Positions 38,374 through 50,671 of a DNA stretch of 64,000 bases are shown piece by piece. The notes beneath the pieces are model-generated. The model was not told the origin of the DNA, did no database searches, and saw nothing but the letters and a program-made list of their open reading frames with translations. This DNA is from Hyphomicrobiales bacterium (lineage in GTDB: Bacteria > Pseudomonadota > Alphaproteobacteria > Rhizobiales > Beijerinckiaceae), in contig JAIXZO010000022.1 in assembly GCA_027489535.1 (NCBI GenBank), positions 390,703-454,702 of the forward strand, read 5' to 3'. Numbering within the stretch: position 1 is the stretch's first letter; the number at the start of each line of letters is the position of its first letter. A program made the translations under genes and the position numbers.

Positions 38374-38889
38374 ATGGCAGCGGCTCCTCCGATTCGCATT
38401 CTCGGCATCGATCCCGGACTCCGAAACACGGGGTGGGGCGTCATCGAATCGCTCGGCCCGAATCTACGTTTCGTCGCCTGCGGCACCGTGCATTCGGACC
38501 AGACGCTCTCGCTCGCGGATCGACTGCGCCAGCTTTTTGACGGCCTCAGCGACATCTGCCACACGCACATGCCCGACGAGGCCGCCGTCGAGGAGACCTT
38601 CGTCAACAAGGATGCCAAGGCGACCTTGAAGCTGGGCCATGCACGCGGGATCGCGTTGCTGGTCCCGTCGCGGGCGGGAATTCCGGTCTCCGAATACGCG
38701 CCGAACCTCGTGAAGAAGAGCGTGGTGGGGACGGGGCACGCCGACAAGGACCAGATCCGCATGATGGTGAAGGTGCTGCTGCCGAAATCGGACCCGAAAA
38801 GCGCGGACGCGAACGACGCGCTCGCCGTCGCTCTGACCCATGCGCAGCATCGCGGCATTCAGGCCCTGACCCGCAGTCTCATGCGCTGA
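38374..38889 (+). CDS. ruvC: Holliday junction endonuclease RuvC
   Basis: Resolves Holliday junctions with the RuvAB motor. 171 residues. Acidic active-site residues are visible: Asp in [14 protein letters not shown], Glu in AAVEETFVN, Glu in [11 protein letters not shown] and the Asp pair near [15 protein letters not shown]. First of the ruvCAB group. Confidence 0.96.
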   Translation: MAAAPPIRILGIDPGLRNTGWGVIESLGPNLRFVACGTVHSDQTLSLADRLRQLFDGLSDICHTHMPDEAAVEETFVNKDAKATLKLGHARGIALLVPSRAGIPVSEYAPNLVKKSVVGTGHADKDQIRMMVKVLLPKSDPKSADANDALAVALTHAQHRGIQALTRSLMR

Positions 38890-38961
38890 CCTCGCACCTG
38901 CCGCCCGCACGCCGAATCCGCTAAGCAGAAACGGTTCGCCCGCACCCGAAGGACAAGCATC

Positions 38962-39579
38962 GTGATCGGCAAGCTCAAGGGCACCGTGGATTCCTACGGC
39001 GAGGACTTCGTGATCCTCGACGTGCACGGCGTCGGATATGTCGTGCATTGCTCGACCAAGACGCTGACCGCGCTTCCGCAGGCCGGCGAGGCGGCGATGC
39101 TGTCCATCGAGACCCATGTCCGCGAGGACATGATCCGGTTGTTCGGGTTCCGCTCGGATGCGGAGCGCGAGTGGTTCCGGTTGCTGCAAACCGTGCAGGG
39201 CGTGGGCTCAAAAGTCGCGCTGGCGCTGTTGTCGATCCTCGATCCCGGCGGATTGGCGACGGCGATCGGGCTGCAGGACAAGGCCGCCGTGGGCCGCGCG
39301 CCGGGCGTCGGACCCAAATTGGCGGCCCGCATCGTCGCGGAATTGAAGGACAAGGCGCCCGTATTCGGCGTGGTCGACGCCACGACGGCCAAGCTCGTCG
39401 GCGACATCGAAGACAAGCGCGCGCCCGGGCCGGTGCAGGATGCGGTGTCCGCCCTCATGAATCTCGGCTACCCGCAGGCACAGGCCTCGGCCGCCGTCGC
39501 CTCCGCCTTGCGTACGGCGGAGGAAGGCGCCGATGCCGGCACGCTCATTCGTCTCGGCCTCCGGGAGCTTGCGAAGTAG
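38962..39579 (+). CDS. ruvA: Holliday junction DNA helicase subunit RuvA
   Basis: Tetramer that binds Holliday junctions and loads RuvB. 205 residues from a GTG at 38962 ([15 protein letters not shown]). Domain I is an OB fold. Domain II has two helix-hairpin-helix motifs ([17 protein letters not shown] and [22 protein letters not shown]). Domain III is the C-terminal [19 protein letters not shown]. ruvB is separated by a small membrane-protein gene. Confidence 0.96.
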   Translation: MIGKLKGTVDSYGEDFVILDVHGVGYVVHCSTKTLTALPQAGEAAMLSIETHVREDMIRLFGFRSDAEREWFRLLQTVQGVGSKVALALLSILDPGGLATAIGLQDKAAVGRAPGVGPKLAARIVAELKDKAPVFGVVDATTAKLVGDIEDKRAPGPVQDAVSALMNLGYPQAQASAAVASALRTAEEGADAGTLIRLGLRELAK

Positions 39580-39652
39580 GCTGCCGCCAAGCTAACAATT
39601 CCTTGCCTGCGAATTTTTCGTATTCCATCAGTTTCATCGTTTGGATTTTGCC

Positions 39653-40111
39653 ATGACCGAGCGAAAGCGCGTTTTGACGCTCACGCGAACCACGACCCTT
39701 CCGAACAAGCTGTTCTTGTGTTTCGCCGGAATGGTGTTCGGCGCGCTCATGGGCACCGCCATCGCCGGCGCTTCAAGCATGGCGGCCGATCTGTTCCGGG
39801 GCCGCAGCGTCTCCTCGGTCGACGGCTTGACCGCACTGCTGACCACGTTCGTGGCGGACAACTGGCCCGGGGGAGCGGTGGCGGGTTTCGTCGCGGCGAT
39901 CGTGGTGCATTTCGCCGGGCTCCGCTCCTTCATCGCCGGCCTTTTGGGGGTCACCGTTGCCATCCTGAGCACCGCCGCCGCGAATTATCTCCAATATCCG
40001 CATTTCGGCATGCGCTGGGCCTTTCTGAGCATCCCGAAAGAGGTGCCCGTTCACGCCTTCGTCGCGGTAATCCCCGCTTGGCTGGCGGCACGGTTGCTGC
40101 GCATCGTTTGA
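39653..40111 (+). CDS. Small hypothetical membrane protein, 152 aa, between ruvA and ruvB
   Basis: Not recognised. The start at 39653 ([21 protein letters not shown]) follows an A/T-rich 60-base gap. Hydrophobic segments at about residues 20-42, 65-85, 88-108 and 126-148 suggest four helices, with glycine-rich [14 protein letters not shown] and [12 protein letters not shown]. No enzymatic motif. Its place between ruvA and ruvB is unusual because those two are normally adjacent. ruvB starts 55 bases later. Confidence 0.78.
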   Translation: MTERKRVLTLTRTTTLPNKLFLCFAGMVFGALMGTAIAGASSMAADLFRGRSVSSVDGLTALLTTFVADNWPGGAVAGFVAAIVVHFAGLRSFIAGLLGVTVAILSTAAANYLQYPHFGMRWAFLSIPKEVPVHAFVAVIPAWLAARLLRIV

Positions 40112-40166
40112 CGGCGCGGCGGCACGCTCGTTTGCACGGTGCCGAAGGTCGTGGCACAAGCCGCCG

Positions 40167-41213
40167 ATGACCACGCCCCGCCGACTCGTGCAGCCCGAAA
40201 AGCGCGACGACGACGTCGATACGTCGCTGCGGCCGCTCGTTCTTGAAGAATTCGTGGGGCAGGCGCAGGCGCGCTCGAACCTCCGCGTCTTCATCGAAGC
40301 CGCAAAGTCGCGCAACGACGCGCTCGACCACGTTCTGTTCGTCGGGCCTCCGGGCCTCGGCAAGACGACCTTGGCGCAGATCGTCGCGCGCGAAATGGGC
40401 GTGAATTTCCGCTCCACGTCGGGCCCGGTGATCGCGAAGGCGGGCGACCTCGCGGCGCAGCTCACCAATCTCGAAGAGCGGGACGTGCTCTTCATCGACG
40501 AAATCCACCGCCTGAACCCCTCGGTCGAGGAGATCCTTTATCCGGCGATGGAGGATTATCAGCTCGATCTGATCATCGGCGAAGGCCCGGCCGCCCGCTC
40601 GGTGAAGATCGACCTGCCGAAATTCACGCTTGTCGGCGCGACCACGCGGGCGGGTCTGCTGACCACGCCGCTGCGGGACCGTTTCGGCATCCCGGTCCGG
40701 CTGAATTTCTACACCGTCGAGGAATTGGAACTGATCGTGCGGCGCGGCTCGCGCGTCCTCGGGATTCCGATGACGGACGAGGGGGCGAACGAAATCGCAA
40801 AGCGCGCGCGCGGCACGCCGCGCATCGCCGGCCGCCTGCTGCGCCGCGTGCGAGACTTCGCCATCGTGGACGGCGTAGACTCCATTTCTCGCTCCATGGC
40901 GGACAAGGCCCTCGGGCTCCTCGACGTCGATCCGATCGGCCTCGACCAGATGGACAAACGTTACCTCAAGCTGGTCGCGATCAATTTCGGCGGCGGGCCG
41001 GTGGGAATCGAGACCATCGCGGCGGCGCTGTCCGAACCGCGTGACGCCATCGAGGACATCATCGAGCCCTATCTGCTGCAGCAGGGCTTTCTCCAGCGCA
41101 CGCCGCGCGGCCGCGTGCTGACCCAGCAGGCGTTCCGGCATCTGGGATTGGCCGAACCGCGTCGCGAAGCCGGACAATTCGGCCTGTTCGCGGACGGGGA
41201 CGACCTTCCGTGA
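40167..41213 (+). CDS. ruvB: Holliday junction DNA helicase subunit RuvB
   Basis: AAA+ motor that drives branch migration. 348 residues: Walker [13 protein letters not shown], Walker [12 protein letters not shown], sensor 1 [16 protein letters not shown], and a C-terminal winged-helix domain ending QAFRHLGL. Its stop overlaps the ybgC start by four bases. Confidence 0.97.
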   Translation: MTTPRRLVQPEKRDDDVDTSLRPLVLEEFVGQAQARSNLRVFIEAAKSRNDALDHVLFVGPPGLGKTTLAQIVAREMGVNFRSTSGPVIAKAGDLAAQLTNLEERDVLFIDEIHRLNPSVEEILYPAMEDYQLDLIIGEGPAARSVKIDLPKFTLVGATTRAGLLTTPLRDRFGIPVRLNFYTVEELELIVRRGSRVLGIPMTDEGANEIAKRARGTPRIAGRLLRRVRDFAIVDGVDSISRSMADKALGLLDVDPIGLDQMDKRYLKLVAINFGGGPVGIETIAAALSEPRDAIEDIIEPYLLQQGFLQRTPRGRVLTQQAFRHLGLAEPRREAGQFGLFADGDDLP

Positions 41214-41641
41214 TGCCGACCGGCGGCCGCTACGATGCGGGCATCCACGCCCTGCCCGTCCGCGTCTACTACGAGGACACCGACTTTTCCGGCGTCGTCT
41301 ATCACGCCTCCTATCTCCGGTTTCTGGAGCGCGGGCGCACGGAGTTTCTGCGCGCCGTCGGCATGAACCAGCAGGACCTCCATTCGGGCGAGGCCGTCGC
41401 CTTCGCGGTGCGGCGGATGACGGTGGATTGGCTGAAGCCGGCGGTGATGGACGACGTCGTCACGGTCGAGACCCGCCCGGCCGAGGTGAAAGGGGCGTCG
41501 CTCCGGCTCGAGCAGCGCATCCTCCGCGGCGACGTCGTGCTCCTGACGGCGGACGTTCTGGTCGCTGCCGTCAGCGCAGGCAGACCCGCCCGTCTGCCGC
41601 AGGATTTGCGGGACAAGCTGTCGCCTCCGCCCTCCGTTTGA
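41210..41641 (+). CDS. ybgC: Tol-Pal-associated acyl-CoA thioesterase YbgC
   Basis: Hot-dog-fold thioesterase for short-chain or phospholipid-related acyl-CoA. 143 residues. The family motif is [30 protein letters not shown] with its catalytic Asp. GTG at 41210 overlaps the ruvB stop (GTGATG; an ATG at 41213 is the alternative). It leads into tolQRAB, the standard tol operon order, although a 242-base gap with a CtrA-like box precedes tolQ. Confidence 0.94.
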   Translation: MMPTGGRYDAGIHALPVRVYYEDTDFSGVVYHASYLRFLERGRTEFLRAVGMNQQDLHSGEAVAFAVRRMTVDWLKPAVMDDVVTVETRPAEVKGASLRLEQRILRGDVVLLTADVLVAAVSAGRPARLPQDLRDKLSPPPSV

Positions 41642-41696
41642 AGCGCGGATGCGATCCTGCACTTCGACGTTGCACCGCAACGAAAGTCGCACGCTC

Positions 41697-41711
41697 TTAA
41701 CCGTCCGTTAA
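41697..41711 (+). promoter_or_regulatory. Perfect CtrA box upstream of tolQ
   Basis: TTAA-N7-TTAA exactly (TTAACCGTCCGTTAA), 172 bases before the tolQ start; a further TTAACT follows 13 bases downstream. CtrA is the cell-cycle master regulator of alphaproteobacteria. The match is to the consensus only; no binding is shown. Confidence 0.6.
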
Positions 41712-41883
41712 GGATGCCGGCGGCTTAACTCGGATGACGGCATGGCGGCTCGATTCGCCGGGCCGCGCCCTCGTTTTGCCGGAATTTCCGCCCACTTGCT
41801 GCAGTGCACATAGGGCGATGGAGGCGGGCGGGTCGCGCGGGTTCGGGTCGAGTGCGCCGTCGACGGAAAAAGGACAAGCGCGC

Positions 41884-42603
41884 ATGAACGGTACCGACGT
41901 GATCGCATCGGGTCTCGCCTCCACGGCGGACGAGATCACCTTCTGGACGATGTTCTGGCACGCCCATTTCGTCGTGAAGGTCGTGATGATGGGCCTGCTG
42001 GCCGTGTCCGTCTGGTCATGGGCGATCATCGTCGACAAGACGCTGCTTTATCGTCGCAACAAGGCGGCGATGGACCGTTTCGAGGAAATCTTCTGGTCGG
42101 GTCAGTCCCTCGAAGATCTCTACCGCTCGCTCGCCGACCGTCCGACCAATGCGATGGCCGCGGTGTTCATCGCGGCGATGCGCGAGTGGAAGCGGTCTTT
42201 CGAAAGCTCCGGCCGCGCTTTCACCAATCTGACGCAGCGCCTCGACAAGGTGCTCGACGTGACCATCCAGCGTGAGGTGGAACACCTCGAAGGCAAGCTT
42301 CTGGTGCTCGCCACCATCGGCTCGGCCTCGCCCTTCGTCGGCCTGTTCGGCACGGTTTGGGGCATCATGAACTCGTTCCGATCCATCGCGGCGTCCAAGA
42401 ACACCTCCCTCGCCGTCGTCGCTCCGGGCATCGCGGAAGCGCTGTTCGCCACGGCCATCGGCCTGTTCGCGGCCATTCCGGCGGTCATCGCCTACAACAA
42501 GCTGCAGGCCGAAGCGGCCAAGCAGCAGGCCCGGCTCGAAGGCTTCGCCGACGAATTCTCCGCGATCCTGTCGCGGCAGATCGACGAACGCATCGCGGCC
42601 TGA
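41884..42603 (+). CDS. tolQ: Tol-Pal protein TolQ
   Basis: Inner-membrane proton-channel subunit energising Tol-Pal for outer-membrane constriction. 239 residues with three transmembrane segments ([60 protein letters not shown]). The start at 41884 ([10 protein letters not shown]) has GGAC upstream; more upstream in-frame codons lack the normal N-terminus. First of four tol genes, with a CtrA-like box upstream. Confidence 0.97.
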   Translation: MNGTDVIASGLASTADEITFWTMFWHAHFVVKVVMMGLLAVSVWSWAIIVDKTLLYRRNKAAMDRFEEIFWSGQSLEDLYRSLADRPTNAMAAVFIAAMREWKRSFESSGRAFTNLTQRLDKVLDVTIQREVEHLEGKLLVLATIGSASPFVGLFGTVWGIMNSFRSIAASKNTSLAVVAPGIAEALFATAIGLFAAIPAVIAYNKLQAEAAKQQARLEGFADEFSAILSRQIDERIAA

Positions 42604-42613
42604 GGAGCAACCC

Positions 42614-43087
42614 ATGGCAATGGCGGCGGGAGCATCCGGCGGATCGGGCGGACGACGCAGACGCGGCGGGCGCAAGCATCGGCCGATGTCCGAGATCAAC
42701 ATGACGCCGTTCATCGACGTGATGCTGGTGCTGCTGATCATCTTCATGGTCGCGGCCCCGCTGATCGCGACCGGCGTGCCGCTGGACCTGCCGCAGACCA
42801 AGGCCGCGCCGCTCAACATCGACAAGCAGCCGCTGACGGTCTCCGTCGAGAAGAACGGCCAGTTGAGCCTCATGGGCGTGCTGGTCGCGCCGGAAGAACT
42901 GACCGCCAAGCTCGCCGCCATCTCCAAGACCAACGGCGGCGCCGGCACGGACGAGCGCATCTACGTGCGCGCCGACAAGGCCATCAATTACGGGCGCGTC
43001 GCGGAGGTGATGGGCATCATCACCGCCGCCGGCTACCGCAAGGTCGCGCTCGTCAACGAACCCGACGCCCCACCCGCGAAAAAGTGA
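42614..43087 (+). CDS. tolR: Tol-Pal protein TolR
   Basis: Stator partner of TolQ. 157 residues: a Gly/Arg-rich cytoplasmic start, then the transmembrane segment [23 protein letters not shown] with the proton-carrying Asp, then a periplasmic ExbD-type domain ending [15 protein letters not shown]. Ribosome site GAGGAG. Ten bases after tolQ. Confidence 0.97.
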   Translation: MAMAAGASGGSGGRRRRGGRKHRPMSEINMTPFIDVMLVLLIIFMVAAPLIATGVPLDLPQTKAAPLNIDKQPLTVSVEKNGQLSLMGVLVAPEELTAKLAAISKTNGGAGTDERIYVRADKAINYGRVAEVMGIITAAGYRKVALVNEPDAPPAKK

Positions 43088-43097
43088 CGGACGCACG

Positions 43098-44189
43098 GTG
43101 AAGATCGACTGGTCGAAACCCGGACTGCCCATCTCGGCGGGCGCGCATCTCGCGCTTCTCGTCGGGACGTTGGTCGCGTTTTCGTCCCAGCCGAAATTCC
43201 AGGACGCCACCGAAGCCGTCGCCGTCGAGATCGTCTCCGCCTCGGAACTGTCGCAGGTGACCAAGGGCGAGAAGACGGCCAAGGACGTGAAGCCCGAGCC
43301 CAAGCCGCGCGTCGACCGCGTGGCCGAGCGCGAGGAGATCAAGCCGCAGACGACGGCCGACGCCAAGCGCGACGTTCCCGCGCCCGTATCGCGCCCGCCG
43401 CAACCCGAGCCTGAAAAGAAGCCCGAGCCGCAGCCCGCGCCGCCGCCTCCCCCGCCTGCTCCGAAGGCGGAATTGCCGAAGCCGGAACCCAAGCCCGAGC
43501 CGAAGCCTGAACCGAAGCCTGAGCCCAAGCGCGCGCAGGAACTCGCCGAGGACGGGCTGCAGAAGGCCGAGAAGAAGCCCGAGCCGCCCAAACCCGAACC
43601 GCCGAAGGTCGAACCTCCGAAGGTCGAGCGCAAGCCGGAGCCGCCGAAGCCTCCGCAGCCCGATCAGCTCGCCAAGCTGATCGAGGACGCGAAGAAGGAC
43701 GCCAAACCCGCGCCCGCACCCAAGGCCGAGCCGACCCAGAAGCCGTTCAACCCGAACGACATCAAGAAGCTGCTCGAATCCAAGGAAAAGCCCCAGCAGG
43801 CGGGTTCGACCGGCGCGGAAACCAACAAGGTTGCCTCGCTCGGCTCGCCCACCGCGAGCGGCGCCAAGATGAATCCGAGCCAGAAGGATCAGCTCGGCTC
43901 GATCATCAAGGACCAGCTCGCGCAGTGCTGGAGCCCGCCCGCCGGCGTAACCGAAGGCGAGAGCCTGAAGCCCGTCATCAAGGTCAGTCTGCAACAGGAC
44001 GGATCGTTGATCGGCGTGCCTGCGGTCGCCAACGACCAGTCGAACCCGGCCTTCCGCGCGATGGCCGACAGCGCCGTGCGCGCCGTGCGCCGGTGTTCGC
44101 CTTTCAAGATCCCCGCCCAGTTCCTGCCGTTCTATGGTGATTGGAAGGACTGGACGATCATCTTCGACCCCCGGGAGATGCTCGGATGA
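43098..44189 (+). CDS. tolA: Tol-Pal protein TolA
   Basis: Periplasm-spanning protein linking TolQR to Pal/TolB. 363 residues from a GTG: N-terminal helix [20 protein letters not shown] very long central region, about residues 60-240, is built of Pro/Glu/Lys repeats ([16 protein letters not shown]) where the well-known TolA has an alpha helix. The C-terminal TonB-like domain is [20 protein letters not shown] to [21 protein letters not shown]. The gene ends overlapping tolB by four bases. Confidence 0.95.
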   Translation: MKIDWSKPGLPISAGAHLALLVGTLVAFSSQPKFQDATEAVAVEIVSASELSQVTKGEKTAKDVKPEPKPRVDRVAEREEIKPQTTADAKRDVPAPVSRPPQPEPEKKPEPQPAPPPPPPAPKAELPKPEPKPEPKPEPKPEPKRAQELAEDGLQKAEKKPEPPKPEPPKVEPPKVERKPEPPKPPQPDQLAKLIEDAKKDAKPAPAPKAEPTQKPFNPNDIKKLLESKEKPQQAGSTGAETNKVASLGSPTASGAKMNPSQKDQLGSIIKDQLAQCWSPPAGVTEGESLKPVIKVSLQQDGSLIGVPAVANDQSNPAFRAMADSAVRAVRRCSPFKIPAQFLPFYGDWKDWTIIFDPREMLG

Positions 44190-45529
44190 GCATGCCGCCC
44201 GACGAGGACCGACCCATGCAACGCCTTTCGATGATGCACCGCCGATCCTTCCTCATGCTCGCCGGGTCCGCCGCGCTCGTCTCGCCGGCCGCGGCGCAGA
44301 TGTCGATCACGCTGGACCGCGGCAATTTCCAGCCGATGCCCATCGCGATCACCGATTTTTCCGGACCCGATGCGGCGATGGCGCAACAGCTCTCGGCGAT
44401 CATCACCAACAACCTCAAGCGCTCCGGCGTCTTCGCGCCCGTCGACAAGGCGGCCTTCATCGAGAAGACCACCAATCCGGACGCGACGCCGCGCTTCGAC
44501 GCCTGGAAGGTGATCAACGCGCAGGCGCTCGTGACCGGCAAAGTCGTACGAGACCCCTCGGGACGCCTCAAGACCGAGTTCCGGCTGTGGGACGTGTTCG
44601 GCGGCAAGCAGGATCTCGGTCAGCAATATTTCACCGACCCGAACAATTGGCGCCGCGTCGCGCACATCATCTCGGACGCGATCTATTCCAAGATCACCGG
44701 CGAGAAGGGCTTCTTCGACACGCGCGTCGTCTTCGTCGACGAGACGGGCCCGAAGGACAAGCGCGTGAAGCGCCTCGCAATCATGGATCAGGACGGCGCG
44801 AACGTCCGCTTCCTCACCCGCGGCGAGGATTTGGTCGTCACCCCGCGCTTCTCGCCGTCGAGCCAGGAAGTGACCTACATGTCCTTCGGCGCGGGCGACC
44901 CGAAGGTCTATCTGCTCAACATCGAGACCGGGCAGCGCGAAGTCGTCGGCAATTTCCCCGGCATGACCTTCTCGCCCCGCTTCTCGCCGGACGGGCAGCG
45001 CATCGTGATGAGCCTGTCGCAGGGCTCGTCGTCGAACCTGTTCGTCATGGACCTGCGCTCGCGCAACACGACGCGTCTGACCGACACCAACGCCATCGAC
45101 ACGTCGCCGTCCTATTCGCCGGACGCCTCGCAGATCGTGTTCGAGAGCGACCGCGGCGGGACGCAGCAGCTCTACATCATGCCGGCCTCGGGCGGCGGGG
45201 CGAAGCGCATCTCTTTCGGGCAGGGTCGCTATTCGACGCCGGTCTGGTCGCCGCGCGGCGACTATGTCGCCTTCACCAAGCAGAGCGGCGGCACGTTTTC
45301 GATCGGCATCATGAAGCCGGACGGCTCGGGCGAGCGCATCCTGACGGAAGGTTTCCACAACGAGGGGCCGACTTGGGCCCCGAACGGCCGCTACCTGATG
45401 TTCTTCCGCGATGCGGGCGGGAATTCGGGTGCCCGGCTGTTCATGGTGGACATCACGGGCCGGGTGGAATTGCCCGTGCCCACCTCGGGCTTCGCATCCG
45501 ACCCCACCTGGTCGCCGCTTCTCACCTGA
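44186..45529 (+). CDS. tolB: Tol-Pal periplasmic protein TolB
   Basis: Periplasmic beta-propeller that binds Pal. 447 residues: N-terminal TolB domain ([22 protein letters not shown]), then a six-bladed propeller with repeated [24 protein letters not shown] type strands. The signal reads [21 protein letters not shown], whose RRSFL is a twin-arginine motif, so Tat export is possible instead of Sec. ATG at 44186 overlaps the tolA stop (ATGA); ATGs at 44216, 44231 and 44234 are alternatives. Confidence 0.96.
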   Translation: MSMPPDEDRPMQRLSMMHRRSFLMLAGSAALVSPAAAQMSITLDRGNFQPMPIAITDFSGPDAAMAQQLSAIITNNLKRSGVFAPVDKAAFIEKTTNPDATPRFDAWKVINAQALVTGKVVRDPSGRLKTEFRLWDVFGGKQDLGQQYFTDPNNWRRVAHIISDAIYSKITGEKGFFDTRVVFVDETGPKDKRVKRLAIMDQDGANVRFLTRGEDLVVTPRFSPSSQEVTYMSFGAGDPKVYLLNIETGQREVVGNFPGMTFSPRFSPDGQRIVMSLSQGSSSNLFVMDLRSRNTTRLTDTNAIDTSPSYSPDASQIVFESDRGGTQQLYIMPASGGGAKRISFGQGRYSTPVWSPRGDYVAFTKQSGGTFSIGIMKPDGSGERILTEGFHNEGPTWAPNGRYLMFFRDAGGNSGARLFMVDITGRVELPVPTSGFASDPTWSPLLT

Positions 45530-45616
45530 TCCGAAGCCCCCGAAGCGGCACCTTCGGTCCTCGGGAGCCGACCCGCTGCAAGAAGCCCGTCGCGTCGGCG
45601 GACGCGCTGCATACGC

Positions 45617-45982
45617 TCAGCGCATGGTCTCGATGAGCTTGCGGAAAAGACCGATTTCGAACGGCTTCTCGAGAAAGCCGATCGGTCGACAGTCCTCGGT
45701 GGCCGCCTGCTCCGTGCGGGCGTCGATATTGCCGCTCAGAAACAGCGAGCGGATGCCGAAACGGTGGTAGATCTCGCTGGCGGTGGCCAGTCCGCTGGTG
45801 CCGTTGGCCAGTCTCAGATCGACGAGCACGAGATCTGGCCTATTCGCTTCGGCGAGCAAGAGGGCGGTCTCGTAATTCGGCGCGCAGCCGCAGATGTGAT
45901 GACCTTCGCGCGTCAGGACGTCTTCGAGATCCCACGCGACGACGGCTTCGTCCTCGACGATCAAGATGCGTGATCCGGCCAT
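45617..45982 (-). CDS. Single-domain response regulator (receiver only), 121 aa
   Basis: CheY-like receiver with no output domain. Phosphoacceptor Asp-55 (LVLVDLRLANG), acidic pair Glu-10/Asp-11 (ILIVEDEA), switch Ser-83 and Lys-106 (FLEKPF), all present. The start at 45982 (MAGSRILIVEDE) is preceded by GGATGGAG. It stands alone between tolB (convergent) and acnA; no histidine kinase is near, so the partner is elsewhere. It is read away from acnA in the same strand direction. Confidence 0.9.
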   Translation of the reverse strand: MAGSRILIVEDEAVVAWDLEDVLTREGHHICGCAPNYETALLLAEANRPDLVLVDLRLANGTSGLATASEIYHRFGIRSLFLSGNIDARTEQAATEDCRPIGFLEKPFEIGLFRKLIETMR

Positions 45983-46081
45983 TCCCGCTCCATCCTCGAG
46001 ACGGACGCGTTGCCCGACGCAAAAACGATGACCGACGATTGCGGCGGCGGCGGGGAGCGCCGGCGGGACCGGCCACACCCC

Positions 46082-46116
46082 AAAAAGAAACCGCCGGGCT
46101 TTCGCCCGGCGGTTTT
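46082..46116 (-). terminator. Rho-independent terminator after acnA
   Basis: Minus strand: perfect 12-bp stem AAACCGCCGGGC/GCCCGGCGGTTT with a four-base loop, followed by CTTTTTGG. It lies 26 bases past the acnA stop. Confidence 0.9.
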
Positions 46117-46141
46117 GTCTTCGAACCGGATCGACGCCCGT

Positions 46142-48868
<2,727 letters not shown>

Positions 48869-49069
48869 GGGCTGAATCCTCTCGGGGTTCGATACGCATC
48901 GGCCTTCGTGCTCGAATGCACGCGCCGCCCCGGGAGTGCCCGAGTTCCCCGCGCTCGAGTAAGCGCATCGGCGCAGCCATGCAGGTCTATAGAAAATTTC
49001 GAGCGAAACCGCTACAGGGACGAAAGTATTCCCGCCCGGAATCTCGGGCCTCCTGCGGTCTCGGAGCCC

Positions 49070-49672
49070 ATGCGTCTCATCGCGGATCAACTCGCCTGCG
49101 AGCGCTCGGCCCGGACCGTCTTTCGCGACCTGTCGTTTACGGTCGAAGCCGGGGAGGCGCTTGCCGTCACCGGCCCGAACGGGGCCGGAAAATCCACGCT
49201 GCTGCGGCTGGTCGCGGGCCTGCTGCGCCCGAGCGCCGGGACGCTGTCGATCGACGGCGGCGACGCCGAAGCGACGGTGGCAGAGCGCGTGCATTATCTC
49301 GGGCACAAGGATGCGGTGAAGCCGTCCATGACGCCGCTCGAGACGCTAGACTTCTGGTCGCGCTTCCTCGGCGGCCGCGGCATGCCGGCCGAGGATGCGC
49401 TCGAACGGGTCGGACTCGGCCACGCGGCCGCCCTCCCGTCCGCCTATCTCTCCGCAGGGCAGCGGCGACGATTGTCCTTGGCGCGCCTCCTCGCGGCACG
49501 CCGACCCGTATGGCTTCTGGACGAGCCGACCAACGCCCTCGATGCCGCCTCCCAGGCGACCTTGCGCGGGATCTGCAAGGATCACCTCGCCTCCGGCGGC
49601 CTCATCATGCTCGCCACCCACATCGAAACCGGCATTCCCGCCCGGTCGCTCGCCCTCGGGGGCCGGGCGTGA
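49070..49672 (+). CDS. ccmA: Haem exporter ATP-binding protein CcmA
   Basis: ATPase of the cytochrome c maturation ABC complex, used to release CcmE haem. 200 residues: Walker [13 protein letters not shown], signature [10 protein letters not shown], Walker [13 protein letters not shown] and H-loop ATHIE. The ATG at 49070 has GGAG close by. Overlaps ccmB by four bases (GTGA). ccmC, ccmD and ccmE are not in this window. Confidence 0.95.
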   Translation: MRLIADQLACERSARTVFRDLSFTVEAGEALAVTGPNGAGKSTLLRLVAGLLRPSAGTLSIDGGDAEATVAERVHYLGHKDAVKPSMTPLETLDFWSRFLGGRGMPAEDALERVGLGHAAALPSAYLSAGQRRRLSLARLLAARRPVWLLDEPTNALDAASQATLRGICKDHLASGGLIMLATHIETGIPARSLALGGRA

Positions 49673-50337
49673 GCGCCTTCACGGCCCTGATCCTGCGGGA
49701 GTGGCGGCTCGCGCATCGAATCGGCGGCGGCGGCGGCACGGGCCTCGTGTTCTTCCTGATCCTTGTCACGGTGGTGCCCTTCGCCGTAGGGCCCGATTTG
49801 AACCTGCTGTCGCGCATCGGCCCCGCCATCCTTTGGATCGCGGCGACATTGGCCACGTTGATCGGGCTCGACCGCCTGTTTCAGGCCGACGAGGAAGACG
49901 GCTCGCTCGACCTGCTTTCGACCGGCACTTTGCCCATGCCGCTCGTCGTTCTGGCGAAGGGCTTCGCGCATTGGGCGGCGACCGGCCTGCCGCTGGCCGT
50001 CGCCGCACCCGTGCTCGGCCTGCTGCTGGCCTTGGAGCCCGCCGCCACGGGCGCAGTGTTCTTGACTTTGCTCGTCGGCACGCCCGGATTGACCTTCATC
50101 GGCGCGGTCGGGGCGGCGCTGACCGCCTCTCTGCGGCGCGGGGGACTGATTTCGGCCGTGCTCGTGATGCCGCTGATGATCCCCATCCTGATCTTCGGCG
50201 TCGCCGCGGCGTCGGCCGCCGTTTCCGGCACCGTACCGTTCAAAACCCCGTTCCTCGTACTGTGCGGCCTGAGCTTGGGCACCGTGGTCGTCGGATCGAT
50301 GGCATCGGCGCTGGCGCTGACGCTTTCCTCGGAGTGA
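49669..50337 (+). CDS. ccmB: Haem exporter permease CcmB
   Basis: Membrane subunit pairing with CcmA in cytochrome c maturation. 222 residues from a GTG ([25 protein letters not shown]) with six hydrophobic helices (VFFLILVTVVPFAVGP; IGPAILWIAATLATLIGL; and others) and the family motif LFQADEEDGSLDLL. The next gene is a small oxidase subunit; the usual ccmC is absent downstream. Confidence 0.94.
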   Translation: MSAFTALILREWRLAHRIGGGGGTGLVFFLILVTVVPFAVGPDLNLLSRIGPAILWIAATLATLIGLDRLFQADEEDGSLDLLSTGTLPMPLVVLAKGFAHWAATGLPLAVAAPVLGLLLALEPAATGAVFLTLLVGTPGLTFIGAVGAALTASLRRGGLISAVLVMPLMIPILIFGVAAASAAVSGTVPFKTPFLVLCGLSLGTVVVGSMASALALTLSSE

Positions 50338-50459
50338 CGGCCGCCCCTTGTCGCGCTCCCGCGCGCCGCTAAGACCAAGGGTCCGATTGCTTGGCATCGG
50401 CTGTTGCGCTAAAGGCCTCCTAAGCTTTTGGCCTAAAGTCGAACGAGGATGTTGCAATC

Positions 50460-50600
50460 ATGGCGAACAACGACGCTGCCGCTAACGGCATGGACTACCC
50501 CGAGCACGAGCGCACCTACGAGCGCTTCGTCGTGTTCGCGAAGTGGGGAAGCATCGCCGTGACCGCAATAATCGTGTTCATGGCCGTAACGCTCCTCTGA
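50460..50600 (+). CDS. aa3-type cytochrome c oxidase subunit IV, 46 aa
   Basis: Small single-helix subunit (PF07835 type) of the alphaproteobacterial aa3 oxidase. 46 residues: a hydrophilic start DYPEHERTYERFVVFAKWGS, then the helix IAVTAIIVFMAVTLL to the C-terminus. This is the classic length and the DYxEHxxTYxxF motif is present. It stands apart from the large subunits, and a hairpin with a T run follows. Confidence 0.88.
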   Translation: MANNDAAANGMDYPEHERTYERFVVFAKWGSIAVTAIIVFMAVTLL

Positions 50601-50632
50601 TCAAAGGGCATCTTCGCCCTACATCTCTCGAC

Positions 50633-50659
50633 GGCGGCCGTAATCCGGGCCGCCTTTTT
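50633..50659 (+). terminator. Terminator-like hairpin directly upstream of pntAA
   Basis: Stem GGCGGCC/GGCCGCC with an eight-base loop, followed by TTTTTC at 50655-50660. The pntAA ribosome site CGGAG follows at once and the ATG is at 50672. A second small hairpin (AGGGC/GCCCT) lies at 50605-50620. It may end the subunit IV transcript or attenuate pnt. Confidence 0.7.
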
Positions 50660-50671
50660 CCGGAGTTCCCG

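Noticed and set aside
50388..50412. Sigma-54 promoter (GG/GC) before the oxidase subunit IV gene
   Set aside because: The TTGGCAT and TTGCG blocks are there but the GG-to-GC distance is one base too long for a -24/-12 element.
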